Of a stretch of DNA of 64,000 bases, positions 41,899 through 49,826 are shown piece by piece. The DNA lies in NCBI GenBank assembly GCA_016722075.1, contig JADKGW010000001.1, forward strand, positions 2,418,001 through 2,482,000, given 5' to 3'. The position numbers and the translations under genes were made by a program. How positions within the stretch are numbered: position 1 is the first letter of the stretch; every line of letters begins with the position of its first letter. Source of the stretch: Candidatus Kouleothrix ribensis. GTDB lineage: Bacteria; Chloroflexota; Chloroflexia; Chloroflexales; Roseiflexaceae. The notes beneath the pieces were generated by a model. It did not search any database. It was not told the DNA's origin and worked only from the letters and a program-made list of their open reading frames with translations.

Positions 41899-42336
41899 AC
41901 GGGCAACGTCCCCTTTCCGATAACATCGTGCTGGGGTTGAGTCTAGCATACGCACGCGCCGGCCGGGTCGGCCTTGCGATGGATCTGGGGCGCGCCTGCA
42001 TGCCCAGGGCGCATTCAGCCCGCAGCGGCCCGAAAACGCCGCCAGCCTCCTCACAATCCGCTGGCCAAAAAGCGGCCATGCCTGCCGGCGTGCGCTGCAA
42101 GCATAGCGCCGGGGCAGCAGCATGTTGTTCGGCGCCCTAAGGCATGATCCACAGGCGTTGCAGTTGCGACGGCCTGCTTTTTCCTAACCTAAGCGCAGCA
42201 CCCGGCGCCGGAGCGTGCCGGGGCCGGGCGGGAAAGCCCCGGCCGAAAACGCCAGCCGCAGACGATGTGCCAGAGTTTCGTTGCACAAATGGAATGCTTG
42301 TCTTCACCCGCTAGATCGCGTACCATGCCCTGCCAT
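41899..42336. other. intergenic region between MFS leader and MutS-like gene
   Basis: About 440 bp without a supported gene. It contains GC hairpins such as GCCGGGGC (42217-42224) with GCCCCGGC (42236-42243). On the reverse strand, GCGTATGCTAGACT near 41945 is a possible -10 region for the MFS leader. The frames open here are short and lack ribosome sites. Confidence 0.4.
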
Positions 42337-44319
42337 ATGAGCAAATATCCTTCCGAACCCCGTGACGACCCGGCGGCAGTGTACACGCAGCGCTGCACCG
42401 AGTTTGGCGCCCAGCGCGACCGCTACAGCCGGCGCAGCTGGCGTAACGCCAATGTCAGCCTGGCGCTGGTGGCTGCGGCGCTGGCGTGCTTTGGTGCGGC
42501 GCTGTGGCTCAACCGTTCCGATCTGCTGGGCCTGGCCGGCCTGCTAGGCCTGGGCTTCGCGGCCTCGTTCATCTACCACGGGCGGGTCGACCAGACGCAG
42601 CGGCGCTATGCCGAGCTATATGCGATCAACGATGAAGGCCTGATGCGGCTGCGGCGCGATTGGGCCACGCTGCCGCTGCGCCAGCCGCCCGAGCCTGCGC
42701 GCCCTACCGCCGCGCCGCGCAGCCTGGGCGGCGTGTACCGCCAGCTATTCGTGCCGCGCGCAGCGCCGGCAAGCGCGGCGGCGCCGCCGGTGGAAGCCGG
42801 GCCGGCCACCGTAGCAGGCCTGGCGGCTGATCTCGACCTGCTGGGGCACGCGTCGCTGCAGCACCTGCTGAGCACGCCGGCCACACCAATCGGGCTGGCG
42901 ACGCTGCGCGACTGGCTGGTTGCGCCGGCGGCACCCGAGCAGGCGCGCCAGCGCCAGCCGGCCGTGGCCGAGCTGGCCGCGCTGGTCGAATTTCGCGACC
43001 AGGTGGCACTGCGCGGGCGGCTGCTTGGCCTGGTGCAGCCGAGCTACGAGCGCTTTCTGGCCTGGGCCGAGCAGGCGCCCTGGCTGCCAGATCGCGCCTG
43101 GCTGCTGTGGGCCGCGCGGCTGGTGCCGCTGATCACGCTGGCGCTGGCCATCCTGCAATGGCTGGGCGTGCTGCCGGCGCCGCTGTGGCTGCTGGGCATC
43201 GCCGTGGGGCTTGGGATTACCAGCACCGCCGGCCGCGCAGTCGACACGATCATCGACGAGGTTGCCGAGCGGCAGCAGGCGGTTGCAGCTTACGCGGCGA
43301 TCTTCGCGCTGGTATGCGAGCAGCCGTTTGAGGCGCCCGAGCTGCGCCGGCTACAGGCCAGCCTCGCGGCCGGCGGGCTACGCGCCGATGTGCAGATGCG
43401 CCGGCTTGGCCGGCTGATCGCGCTGGCCGACCTGCGCGGCTGGATGTTCTTCTACCCGATCCAGCTGGCGACGCTGTGGAATGTGCATGTGCTGTGGCTG
43501 CTCGAGCGCTGGCAGCGCGCCGCCGGCCGCAGCGCGCGGGGCTGGCTGGCCGGGCTGGGCGATCTCGAGGCGCTGGCCGCGCTGGCCACGCTGGCGCACG
43601 ACAACCCAGACTGGGCGTTTCCCACGCTGCTCGACCCGCCCGCGCCACCGGCTGATGCAACCCTGACAGCACACGAGCTGGGCCACCCGCTGCTGCCGCC
43701 CGGCGAGCGAGTCAGCAACGATCTGGAGCTGGGGCCGCCCGGCCGCTTCCTGCTGATCACTGGCTCGAATATGTCGGGCAAGAGCACGCTGCTGCGCGCG
43801 ATCGGGCTGAACATTGTGCTGGCGCAGGCCGGCGCGCCGGTGTGTGCTGTGGCACTACGGCTGGCGCCGCTCGAGCTGGCTACCAGCATGCGCGTGCAAG
43901 ACTCGCTCGAGCAGGGTGTGTCGTACTTTATGGCCGAGCTGCGGCGCCTGAAGGCGGTGGTCGATGCGGCCGAGCGGCAGCGGGTGGCGGGCCAGCGCAC
44001 GCTGGTGTTCTTGCTCGACGAGATCCTGCACGGCACGAACACGGGCGAACGCCAGGTCGCCGCGCGCCGCGTCATCCTGCACCTGCTTGGGCTAGGCGCC
44101 ACTGGCGCGGTCTCGACCCACGACCTGACGCTGGCCGATGTGCCCGAGCTGGCGGCATGCAGCGCTGCGGTACACTTCACCGAGCAGTTTACGCGCAGCG
44201 ACGCGGGCCTTGCGATGAGCTTCGACTACCGGCTGCGGCCGGGCATCGCCAGCTCGACCAATGCGCTCAAGCTGATGGAGATGCTGGGGCTGCCGATCGA
44301 CGCAGCCAGTGTGCAATAG
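42337..44319 (+). CDS. membrane-anchored MutS-family ATPase
   Basis: A 660-residue MutS-like protein. Two hydrophobic helices near residues 34-75 (VSLALVAAALACFGAALWL; LLGLAGLLGLGFAASFI) precede a MutS lever/clamp-like helical region, itself interrupted by hydrophobic segments (LVPLITLALAILQWLGVL). The C-terminal ATPase is intact: Walker A ITGSNMSGKSTLLRAIG, SYFMAELRRLKAVV, Walker B VFLLDEILHGTNTGER and the switch AVSTHDLTLAD. The mismatch-recognition domain I is absent. Such membrane MutS-like proteins occur in several phyla; their role is unknown and may not be mismatch repair. The ATG at 42337 starts the conserved frame. Confidence 0.8.
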   Translation: MSKYPSEPRDDPAAVYTQRCTEFGAQRDRYSRRSWRNANVSLALVAAALACFGAALWLNRSDLLGLAGLLGLGFAASFIYHGRVDQTQRRYAELYAINDEGLMRLRRDWATLPLRQPPEPARPTAAPRSLGGVYRQLFVPRAAPASAAAPPVEAGPATVAGLAADLDLLGHASLQHLLSTPATPIGLATLRDWLVAPAAPEQARQRQPAVAELAALVEFRDQVALRGRLLGLVQPSYERFLAWAEQAPWLPDRAWLLWAARLVPLITLALAILQWLGVLPAPLWLLGIAVGLGITSTAGRAVDTIIDEVAERQQAVAAYAAIFALVCEQPFEAPELRRLQASLAAGGLRADVQMRRLGRLIALADLRGWMFFYPIQLATLWNVHVLWLLERWQRAAGRSARGWLAGLGDLEALAALATLAHDNPDWAFPTLLDPPAPPADATLTAHELGHPLLPPGERVSNDLELGPPGRFLLITGSNMSGKSTLLRAIGLNIVLAQAGAPVCAVALRLAPLELATSMRVQDSLEQGVSYFMAELRRLKAVVDAAERQRVAGQRTLVFLLDEILHGTNTGERQVAARRVILHLLGLGATGAVSTHDLTLADVPELAACSAAVHFTEQFTRSDAGLAMSFDYRLRPGIASSTNALKLMEMLGLPIDAASVQ

Positions 44320-44345
44320 GCAACCTATAATCAAGGAGGTTCACA

Positions 44346-44654
44346 ATGATCGCCCTGACGGTCTCGATCGAGGTGTTGCCCGAGCATATCGACGCCTTCA
44401 TCGCCGCGACGCTGGCGAACGCGCACGGCGCGCGGAGCGAGCCGGGCAACCTGCGCTTCGACGTGCTGCGCGCCGAAGACAACCCGCAGCACTTTACGCT
44501 GTACGAGGTATACGCCTCGGCCGAGGCGCTGGCGGCGCACCGCGAGACGCCGCACTACCAGCGCTGGCTGGCCGACGTGACGCCGTGGATGGCCCGGCCG
44601 CGCACGCGCGTAATCTCGCAGCTGCTATTCTTTGGCGATGCGGCCATACACTAA
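44346..44654 (+). CDS. antibiotic biosynthesis monooxygenase (ABM) domain protein, LsrG-like
   Basis: A 102-residue ferredoxin-like dimeric alpha-beta barrel protein. The start IALTVSIEVLPEHIDAFIAATLANAHGARSEPGN, the NLRFDVLRAED and FTLYEVYASAEALAAHRETPHYQRW segments match the LsrG/YgiN group, which includes the AI-2 degrading isomerase LsrG and quinol monooxygenase YgiN. The ribosome site (AAGGAGGT) is near perfect. No AI-2 uptake genes adjoin it. The specific substrate is unknown. Confidence 0.85.
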   Translation: MIALTVSIEVLPEHIDAFIAATLANAHGARSEPGNLRFDVLRAEDNPQHFTLYEVYASAEALAAHRETPHYQRWLADVTPWMARPRTRVISQLLFFGDAAIH

Positions 44655-44671
44655 GATGTACGCCGGCATCT

Positions 44672-44723
44672 GCGATCGGCCGGGTGCGCGGGCTGGCGCC
44701 GCCCGCTGATGCCGGCCGATCGC
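44672..44723 (+). terminator. nested hairpin after the LsrG-like gene
   Basis: GCGATCGGCCGG (44672-44683) pairs perfectly with CCGGCCGATCGC (44712-44723), and inside it GCGGGC (44688-44693) pairs with GCCCGC (44701-44706). There is no T-tract, so the function as terminator is probable but not certain. Confidence 0.5.
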
Positions 44724-44832
44724 GGCATCGTGCGTAAACGGTCATCGGCGGGCTGGAGCAGTGCGGCAGCATGCTGAGCACATCAACAATCGCCTAAGCT
44801 CCTTGTACCACCTACCGGTACACCCGTACTCC

Positions 44833-44844
44833 GCTGCCGCAGGC
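44833..44844 (+). repeat. GCTGCCGCAGGC core of the dispersed repeat family
   Basis: The context CGTACTCCGCTGCCGCAGGC resembles GTACCGCGCTGCCGCAGGC at 31438-31456. It lies 75 bp before the iron alcohol dehydrogenase. Confidence 0.45.
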
Positions 44845-44918
44845 TCATCTCAGCGGCTGAGCAGCTTGCTCTGGTGCTTGCAGGGCGCAAAAGCGAGCCA
44901 ATACAAAGGAACACCATC

Positions 44919-46094
44919 ATGCGCTATGAGTTTGCCACGGCCGGCCGGATCATTGCCGGGCCGGGCACGGCGGGCGAGCTGCCCGAGCTGGCGGCGACGA
45001 TCGGCACGCGCGCGCTGCTGGTGCTGGGTCATGGCGCCGTTGCCCGCGGCGGCGCGGCGGCGGCGCTGGCGGCCCGGCTGGGCGCGGCCGGGCTGGTGGC
45101 CGCCGAGCTGGTAGCAGCCGGCGAGCCGACGATCGCCGAGGCTGAGGCCGGCGCTGCGCTGGCCCGCACCCACAGCTGCGATCTGGTGATCGGCGTCGGC
45201 GGCGGCAGCGTGCTCGACACGGCCAAGGCGGTGGCCGGGCTGGCCACGAACGACGGCGCTGCGCTCGAATACCTCGAGGTGGTTGGTGCCGGCCGGCCGC
45301 TGGCACGTGCGGCGCTGCCGGTGGTGGCCGTACCGACCACGGCGGGCACAGGTAGCGAGGTGACGCGCAATACGGTGATAGCCGCGCCGGCGCAGCACGT
45401 TAAGGCCAGCATCCGCCATGCCTCGCTGCTCCCGCGTATCGCGCTGGTCGACTCAACGCTGACCCACGATCTGCCGCCGAAGATCACTGCCAGCAGCGGC
45501 CTCGATGCGCTGACGCAGCTGCTCGAGGCGTATGTGTCGGTGCGCGCTCAGCCGATCACCGACGGGCTGTGCCTCGAGGGGCTTAGCCGCACGGCCTGGG
45601 CACTGCGGCAAGCCTACCACAGCCCCGGCCACGCCGAGGCACGCGAGGCTATGAGCAGCGCCGGCTTGCTGAGCGGCCTGGCGCTGGCCAACGCCGGCCT
45701 GGGCGCCGTGCATGGCATCGCCGCACCGCTGGGCGGCGGCTACCCGGCCCCGCACGGTGCGGCCTGCGCCGCGCTGCTGCCGTATGTCACAGCCGCCAAC
45801 ATCGCCGCGCTGCGCCGGCGCGACCCCGACGGGCCGGCGTTGCGACGCTACGCCCGCGCGGCCGAGCTGCTGCTAGGCCACGGCGGCAGCAGTGGCGCGC
45901 TGCTCGACGACCTGGTGCGCGAGTTGGCCGCGCTGGTGGCCGAGCTGGCCATTCCACGCCTGTCGGCCTATGGCCTGGCTGCCGGCGGGGTGCCGGCGCT
46001 GGCGCAGCAAGCTGCACGGGCCAGCAGCACGCGCGCCAACCCGATCGTGCTGACGCCGGCCGAGCTGGAAGACGCGATCGCCGCGGCGCTATGA
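44919..46094 (+). CDS. iron-containing alcohol dehydrogenase
   Basis: A 391-residue group III (iron) alcohol dehydrogenase. The NAD-binding fold shows GVGGGSVLDTAKAVAG and VPTTAGTGSEVT; the metal-binding half has GLDALTQLLEAYVS (Asp ligand) and GAVHGIAAPLGGGYPAPHGAACA (His ligands). Length is typical. AAAGGA precedes the ATG at 44919. The substrate may be an aliphatic alcohol, or maleylacetate as in some family members; no neighbouring pathway gene decides this. Confidence 0.88.
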   Translation: MRYEFATAGRIIAGPGTAGELPELAATIGTRALLVLGHGAVARGGAAAALAARLGAAGLVAAELVAAGEPTIAEAEAGAALARTHSCDLVIGVGGGSVLDTAKAVAGLATNDGAALEYLEVVGAGRPLARAALPVVAVPTTAGTGSEVTRNTVIAAPAQHVKASIRHASLLPRIALVDSTLTHDLPPKITASSGLDALTQLLEAYVSVRAQPITDGLCLEGLSRTAWALRQAYHSPGHAEAREAMSSAGLLSGLALANAGLGAVHGIAAPLGGGYPAPHGAACAALLPYVTAANIAALRRRDPDGPALRRYARAAELLLGHGGSSGALLDDLVRELAALVAELAIPRLSAYGLAAGGVPALAQQAARASSTRANPIVLTPAELEDAIAAAL

Positions 46095-46127
46095 GCCTGG
46101 CGCAAGGTCGTACCCACCCGATCTTGT

Positions 46128-46221
46128 GCAGGTTGCAGGTTGGCAGGTTGGCAGGTTGCAGGTTGGCAGGTTGCAAGTTGCAGGTTGCAGGTTGCAGGTT
46201 GGCAGGTTGGCAGGTTGGCAG
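46128..46221 (+). repeat. 7/8-bp tandem repeat (AGGTTGC / AGGTTGGC, about 12 units)
   Basis: Twelve consecutive units alternate AGGTTGC and AGGTTGGC, with one AAGTTGC variant. The complement (GCAACCT, GCCAACCT) is the short unit found at 39858-40064. Confidence 0.9.
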
Positions 46222-46230
46222 TGACACGAC

Positions 46231-46291
46231 GCACTACGCACCACGCACCACGCACCACGTACCACGCACCACGCACCACGCACCACGCACG
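46231..46291 (+). repeat. heptamer tandem repeat (ACCACGC, about 8 units)
   Basis: Period-7 repeat CGCACCA with single-base variants (GCACTAC, GTACCAC), starting 9 bases after the AGGTTG tract. Confidence 0.85.
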
Positions 46292-46334
46292 ATGTAGGCG
46301 GCAGGGTTCTTCTAAGCCGCACGCGGCGCCCCGC

Positions 46335-46925
46335 TCACTGGCGCGTCTCGACCACCAGCACCTGCTCGAGCGGTGGGTCGGGCGGCAGCACCAGGATCAG
46401 CGTCAACCCACGCCCGTCGGGCAGCGGCACCCCCAGGTCGAACGAGGTCGACTGGCCGGGCTGAAGGGTGGCGCCGCCGCTGCCGCTGGTGGCATACGCC
46501 ACGCCGCGGCTATCGCGGAACGAGAACGCGCCGGGCGGGATGCTCAGCGCCGCTGTGCTACTGTTGGTGACCTTGCCGCTAATCTGCAGGTGGTCGCCCA
46601 CGCGCTTGATCTGCGCAACCTCGACGTTGGCGCGCACGCCAGTGGCAATTGGTGTGAGCGCGGGCACAGCCTGGCCGCCGGCCAGACGCTCGCGCATGGC
46701 GGTGAGCACCTGCTGCACGGCCGGCGGCAAGCTGGGCAGATCGACCTGTGGCAGCTGGAGCGGCTGCTCGGTTGGCGCATTCGGGTCGGTTGGTCGTGGC
46801 GCAAAGCGCTGCTGGAGCGCCGCGCTATTCATGCCGCCGCCGGCGCGTGTGCTGATCACAATCAAGACCAGCGCCAGCAGGATGCCGCCCAGCCACATAG
46901 CCATGGAACTATGACGCTCGCCCAT
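46335..46925 (-). CDS. membrane-anchored protein with DUF4352-like domain
   Basis: A 196-residue protein. A single N-terminal helix (MWLGGILLALVLIVISTRAG) anchors it, and a Pro/Thr-rich linker leads to an immunoglobulin-like beta domain (VEVAQIKRVGDHLQISGKVTNSSTAALSIPPGAFSFRDSRGVAYATSG ... LPDGRGLTLILVLPP). The beta pattern with VTN and a closing LP resembles DUF4352/telomeric-repeat-binding-like extracytoplasmic domains. The ATG at 46925 is preferred because AAAGG precedes it. Function unknown. Confidence 0.6.
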   Translation of the reverse strand: MGERHSSMAMWLGGILLALVLIVISTRAGGGMNSAALQQRFAPRPTDPNAPTEQPLQLPQVDLPSLPPAVQQVLTAMRERLAGGQAVPALTPIATGVRANVEVAQIKRVGDHLQISGKVTNSSTAALSIPPGAFSFRDSRGVAYATSGSGGATLQPGQSTSFDLGVPLPDGRGLTLILVLPPDPPLEQVLVVETRQ

Positions 46926-47022
46926 AGAGTAGTTGCCTTTCACCATGGAGTGCTGCGTGTATGATACCATCTCGCGCCCATGGTAGGCTACTACCCCGCG
47001 CACCCCGCGCCGTGGCGGTGAT

Positions 47023-47050
47023 TTGACAGCACCCCGCGCAAGGCTATAAT
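47023..47050 (+). promoter_or_regulatory. promoter of the amino-acid ABC transporter operon
   Basis: TTGACA (47023-47028), 16 bases, TATAAT (47045-47050): both hexamers are consensus. The first ATG follows 120 bases later at 47171. Confidence 0.8.
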
Positions 47051-47170
47051 AAGCCCACTCTCAACCTTCCCAAACCCAGGCGGCGCATGGTGCCGCAGCC
47101 GCTCGCCGTGTGGCCGGCGGCAGGTGGCGCCGATCTTGCGAAACCACCAGCTAGCGAAAGGAGCGTTTGT

Positions 47171-48076
47171 ATGGCTCGACTTCGGTATCTAGCGCGATTG
47201 ATCGTGGCGATCGTGCTGCTTGTGCTCGCCGGGTGCGGCCAGGCCGGCACAACGACGGCACCCCAGAGCGCGCAGACTCCCCAGGCCGGTAGTACGCCGG
47301 TAGCCGGCGGCACTGATCTCCTCGCCGATATCAAGAAGCGCGGCAAGCTGCTGATCGCTACCGACGCGAACTACAAACCGCAGAGTTTCAAAAACCCCGA
47401 CGGCTCGTTCGAGGGCTTCGATGTAGATGTAGGCCGCGAGATCGCCAAGCGGCTGGGCGTCCAGGCCGAGTTCATCGACGTGAACTTCGACACCGTTACG
47501 GCCGGCAGCTGGAACGGCCGCTGGGACATCAACGTCGGCTCGATGACGATCACCCCCGATCGGCGCAAGGCGCTGTATTTCAGCAGCCCCTACTACTATA
47601 CGCCGGCCACCTTCGCCGTGCATAAAGACAGCACGGCCGCCTCGATCGACGACCTTAAAGGCAAGAAGATCGGCGTTGGCGCGGCCACCACCTACCTCGA
47701 TTACCTTCAGAGCAAGCTGAAGCTCGAAGGCGAAGACATCCTTAAGCCCGCGCCTGAGGGCGCGACCGCGCAAGTGTACGACACCGACGCGCTGGCGCTG
47801 ACCGACCTGGCGCTCGGCAACGGCACGCGCCTCGACGCGGTGCTCACCGCGCTGCCGACGATCGAGGACGCGATCAAGGGTGGCCAGCCATTCAAGGTGC
47901 TGGGCGACCCGGTGTACTACGAAGATCTGGGCATCGCGCTCGACCAGAAGAGTCCGCTCGACTCAAAGGGCCTGGCCGACGCGATCACCACGATCATTAA
48001 CGACATGCACAAAGACGGTACGCTCACCGCGCTGGCCAAGAAATACTACAGCAGCGACCTGACCACCAAGAAGTGA
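47171..48076 (+). CDS. polar amino-acid ABC transporter substrate-binding lipoprotein
   Basis: A 301-residue family 3 solute-binding protein. A signal peptide ends in lipobox VLAGC (Cys at residue 20), then a Thr/Gln-rich linker. The mature part shows KRGKLLIATDANYKPQSFKNPDGSFEGFDVDVGREIAKRLG and WDINVGSMTITPDRRKALYFSSPYYYTPA, classic for His/Gln/Arg-type binding proteins. The first gene of an SBP-permease-ATPase operon. AAAGGAG precedes the ATG. The particular amino acid is not evident. Confidence 0.92.
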   Translation: MARLRYLARLIVAIVLLVLAGCGQAGTTTAPQSAQTPQAGSTPVAGGTDLLADIKKRGKLLIATDANYKPQSFKNPDGSFEGFDVDVGREIAKRLGVQAEFIDVNFDTVTAGSWNGRWDINVGSMTITPDRRKALYFSSPYYYTPATFAVHKDSTAASIDDLKGKKIGVGAATTYLDYLQSKLKLEGEDILKPAPEGATAQVYDTDALALTDLALGNGTRLDAVLTALPTIEDAIKGGQPFKVLGDPVYYEDLGIALDQKSPLDSKGLADAITTIINDMHKDGTLTALAKKYYSSDLTTKK

Positions 48077-48088
48077 CCAGGCGGCGCG

Positions 48089-48123
48089 AGCCACGAGACA
48101 TGCTGCGGTCGTGTCTCGTGGCT
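48089..48123 (+). terminator. intercistronic hairpin between SBP and permease
   Basis: AGCCACGAGAC (48089-48099) pairs perfectly with GTCTCGTGGCT (48113-48123) round a 13-base loop. No T-tract follows. Such hairpins after a binding-protein gene usually protect its mRNA and cut downstream expression, giving more binding protein than permease. Confidence 0.6.
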
Positions 48124-48146
48124 TATGTCGCCTGAAAGGCGAGCCA

Positions 48147-48968
48147 ATGGCAGATAAGGCGCTCGATCTTCGCCCCATCACCGCGCGGCGCCGGCCTATC
48201 AGCAGGTTTCGTGTCGCGCTGATTGCCTGGTGGTGCGTCTGGCTGCTGCTGCTGCTGTTCTTCTTCAGCGGCGTGCGCCTGAACCTGGGGGCGTTCACGA
48301 TCAAGACGATCGCGCTCGACTGGGGCTTCATCGCGATCTGGTGGCCGTTCATCTCACGCGGCGTAATCGTCACCTTCCAGCTCTCGATCATCTCGATCGT
48401 GCTGGCGGTGGTGCTGGCGCTGCTGGCCGCGCTGGCACGGCTCTCGCGCGTCGCGTCGCTCAATAGCCTGGCGGGGCTGTACACCTCGCTCATGCGCGGC
48501 ACGCCGCTGTTCCTGCAGTTCATCTTCATCTACTCGGCGCTGCCGCAGCTCGGCCTGGTGTTGAATGCGTTCCCGTCGGCGGTGCTGGCGCTGAGCCTGA
48601 ACTACGGCGCGTATATGAGCGAGATCTTCCGCGCCGGCATCCAGGCGGTTGGCCGCGGCCAGACCGAGGCGGCCGCTGCGTTGGGCATGACTCCGTGGCA
48701 GACCATGCGGCGGGTGGTGCTGCCGCAGGCGCTGCGGATCATCACGCCCGACATCGGCAACCAGTTCATCGCTATGCAGAAGGACACCTCGCTGGCCAGC
48801 GCGATCACGCTGCTCGAGCTGATGGGCCTGGCCCGCCAGGCCGGCGCGCCGCGCCAGCGCTTCTTCGAGGCGCTGGTGGTAGCGGCGATCTGGTACTGGC
48901 TCATGACGATCGTGCTGACCTACTTCCAGGGCCAGCTCGAGCATCGTATGTCGCGCAGCGACCGCTAG
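48147..48968 (+). CDS. polar amino-acid ABC transporter permease
   Basis: A 273-residue HisM/GlnP-type permease with about five hydrophobic helices. The N-terminal helix WWCVWLLLLLFFFSGVRL is followed by the permease core with SLMRGTPLFLQFIFIYSALP and the EAA loop EAAAALGMTPWQTMRRVVLPQALRIITPDIGNQFI, which contacts the ATPase. GAAAGGCGAG precedes the ATG. It works with the flanking genes. Confidence 0.9.
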   Translation: MADKALDLRPITARRRPISRFRVALIAWWCVWLLLLLFFFSGVRLNLGAFTIKTIALDWGFIAIWWPFISRGVIVTFQLSIISIVLAVVLALLAALARLSRVASLNSLAGLYTSLMRGTPLFLQFIFIYSALPQLGLVLNAFPSAVLALSLNYGAYMSEIFRAGIQAVGRGQTEAAAALGMTPWQTMRRVVLPQALRIITPDIGNQFIAMQKDTSLASAITLLELMGLARQAGAPRQRFFEALVVAAIWYWLMTIVLTYFQGQLEHRMSRSDR

Positions 48969-49029
48969 CCGGGTTGCGGCGAGCACTAGCGACGGCGGCA
49001 TACCCTTTAATGCGCAACGCGGAACGCTT

Positions 49030-49782
49030 ATGACCGAGCCAATCGTCATCGTCGAATCCCTGCACAAGCGCTTTGGGAACCTGGAGGTGCTGAAGGGCAT
49101 CGACCTGGCGGTGATGCCGCGCGAGGTCGTGTGCCTGATCGGCCGCTCGGGCTCGGGCAAGAGCACACTGCTGCGCTGCATCAACTTCCTCGAAGAACCC
49201 GACTCGGGGTCGGTGAGCGTGGCCGGCATCCTGGTGCCGGCCGGCGCGCAGACGCGCGAACACCGCCACCAGATCATCGAGCTGCGCAAGCGCGCCGGCA
49301 TGGTCTTCCAGAGCTTCAACCTGTTCCCGCACAAAACCGTGCTCGAAAACCTGATCGAGGCACCGGTGATCGTCAAGGGCATGCAGCCGGCCCAGATCAT
49401 CCCGCTGGCCGAACAGCTGCTGGCGAAGGTCGGGCTGGCCGAGAAGCGCGATGTGTACCCGAGCAAGCTCTCGGGCGGGCAGCAGCAGCGCGTGGCAATC
49501 GCACGTGCGCTGACCATGCAGCCGCAGGTGATGCTGTTCGACGAGCCGACCTCGGCGCTCGACCCCGAGCTGATCGGCGAGGTGCTGGCGGTCATGCGCG
49601 ACCTTGCGCGCGAGGGCATGACCATGATCGTGGTGACGCACGAGATGAGCTTCGCGCGCGAGGTGGCCGACCGGGTGATCTTCATGGATGGCGGCGTATT
49701 CGTCGAGGAAGGCACCCCCGAGCAGTGCCTGACCAGCCCACGCGATGAGCGCACGCGCCATTTCCTGGAGCGTATTTTGTAG
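49030..49782 (+). CDS. polar amino-acid ABC transporter ATP-binding protein
   Basis: A 250-residue GlnQ/HisP-type ATPase. Walker A is GRSGSGKSTLLRC, the signature is LSGGQQQRVAIARAL, Walker B is VMLFDEPTSALDP and the H-loop is VVTHEMSFAREVADRVIFMDGG. It powers uptake with the permease and binding protein upstream. Confidence 0.95.
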   Translation: MTEPIVIVESLHKRFGNLEVLKGIDLAVMPREVVCLIGRSGSGKSTLLRCINFLEEPDSGSVSVAGILVPAGAQTREHRHQIIELRKRAGMVFQSFNLFPHKTVLENLIEAPVIVKGMQPAQIIPLAEQLLAKVGLAEKRDVYPSKLSGGQQQRVAIARALTMQPQVMLFDEPTSALDPELIGEVLAVMRDLAREGMTMIVVTHEMSFAREVADRVIFMDGGVFVEEGTPEQCLTSPRDERTRHFLERIL

Positions 49783-49826
49783 CAGGTACTCGCACACCGC
49801 CACCAGCTGCCAGAAAGCGACTCACT

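Noticed and set aside
42217..42243. Terminator hairpin in the 42.2-kb gap
   Set aside because: The GCCGGGGC/GCCCCGGC stem has no T-tract on either strand at the right side, and no gene ends near it.
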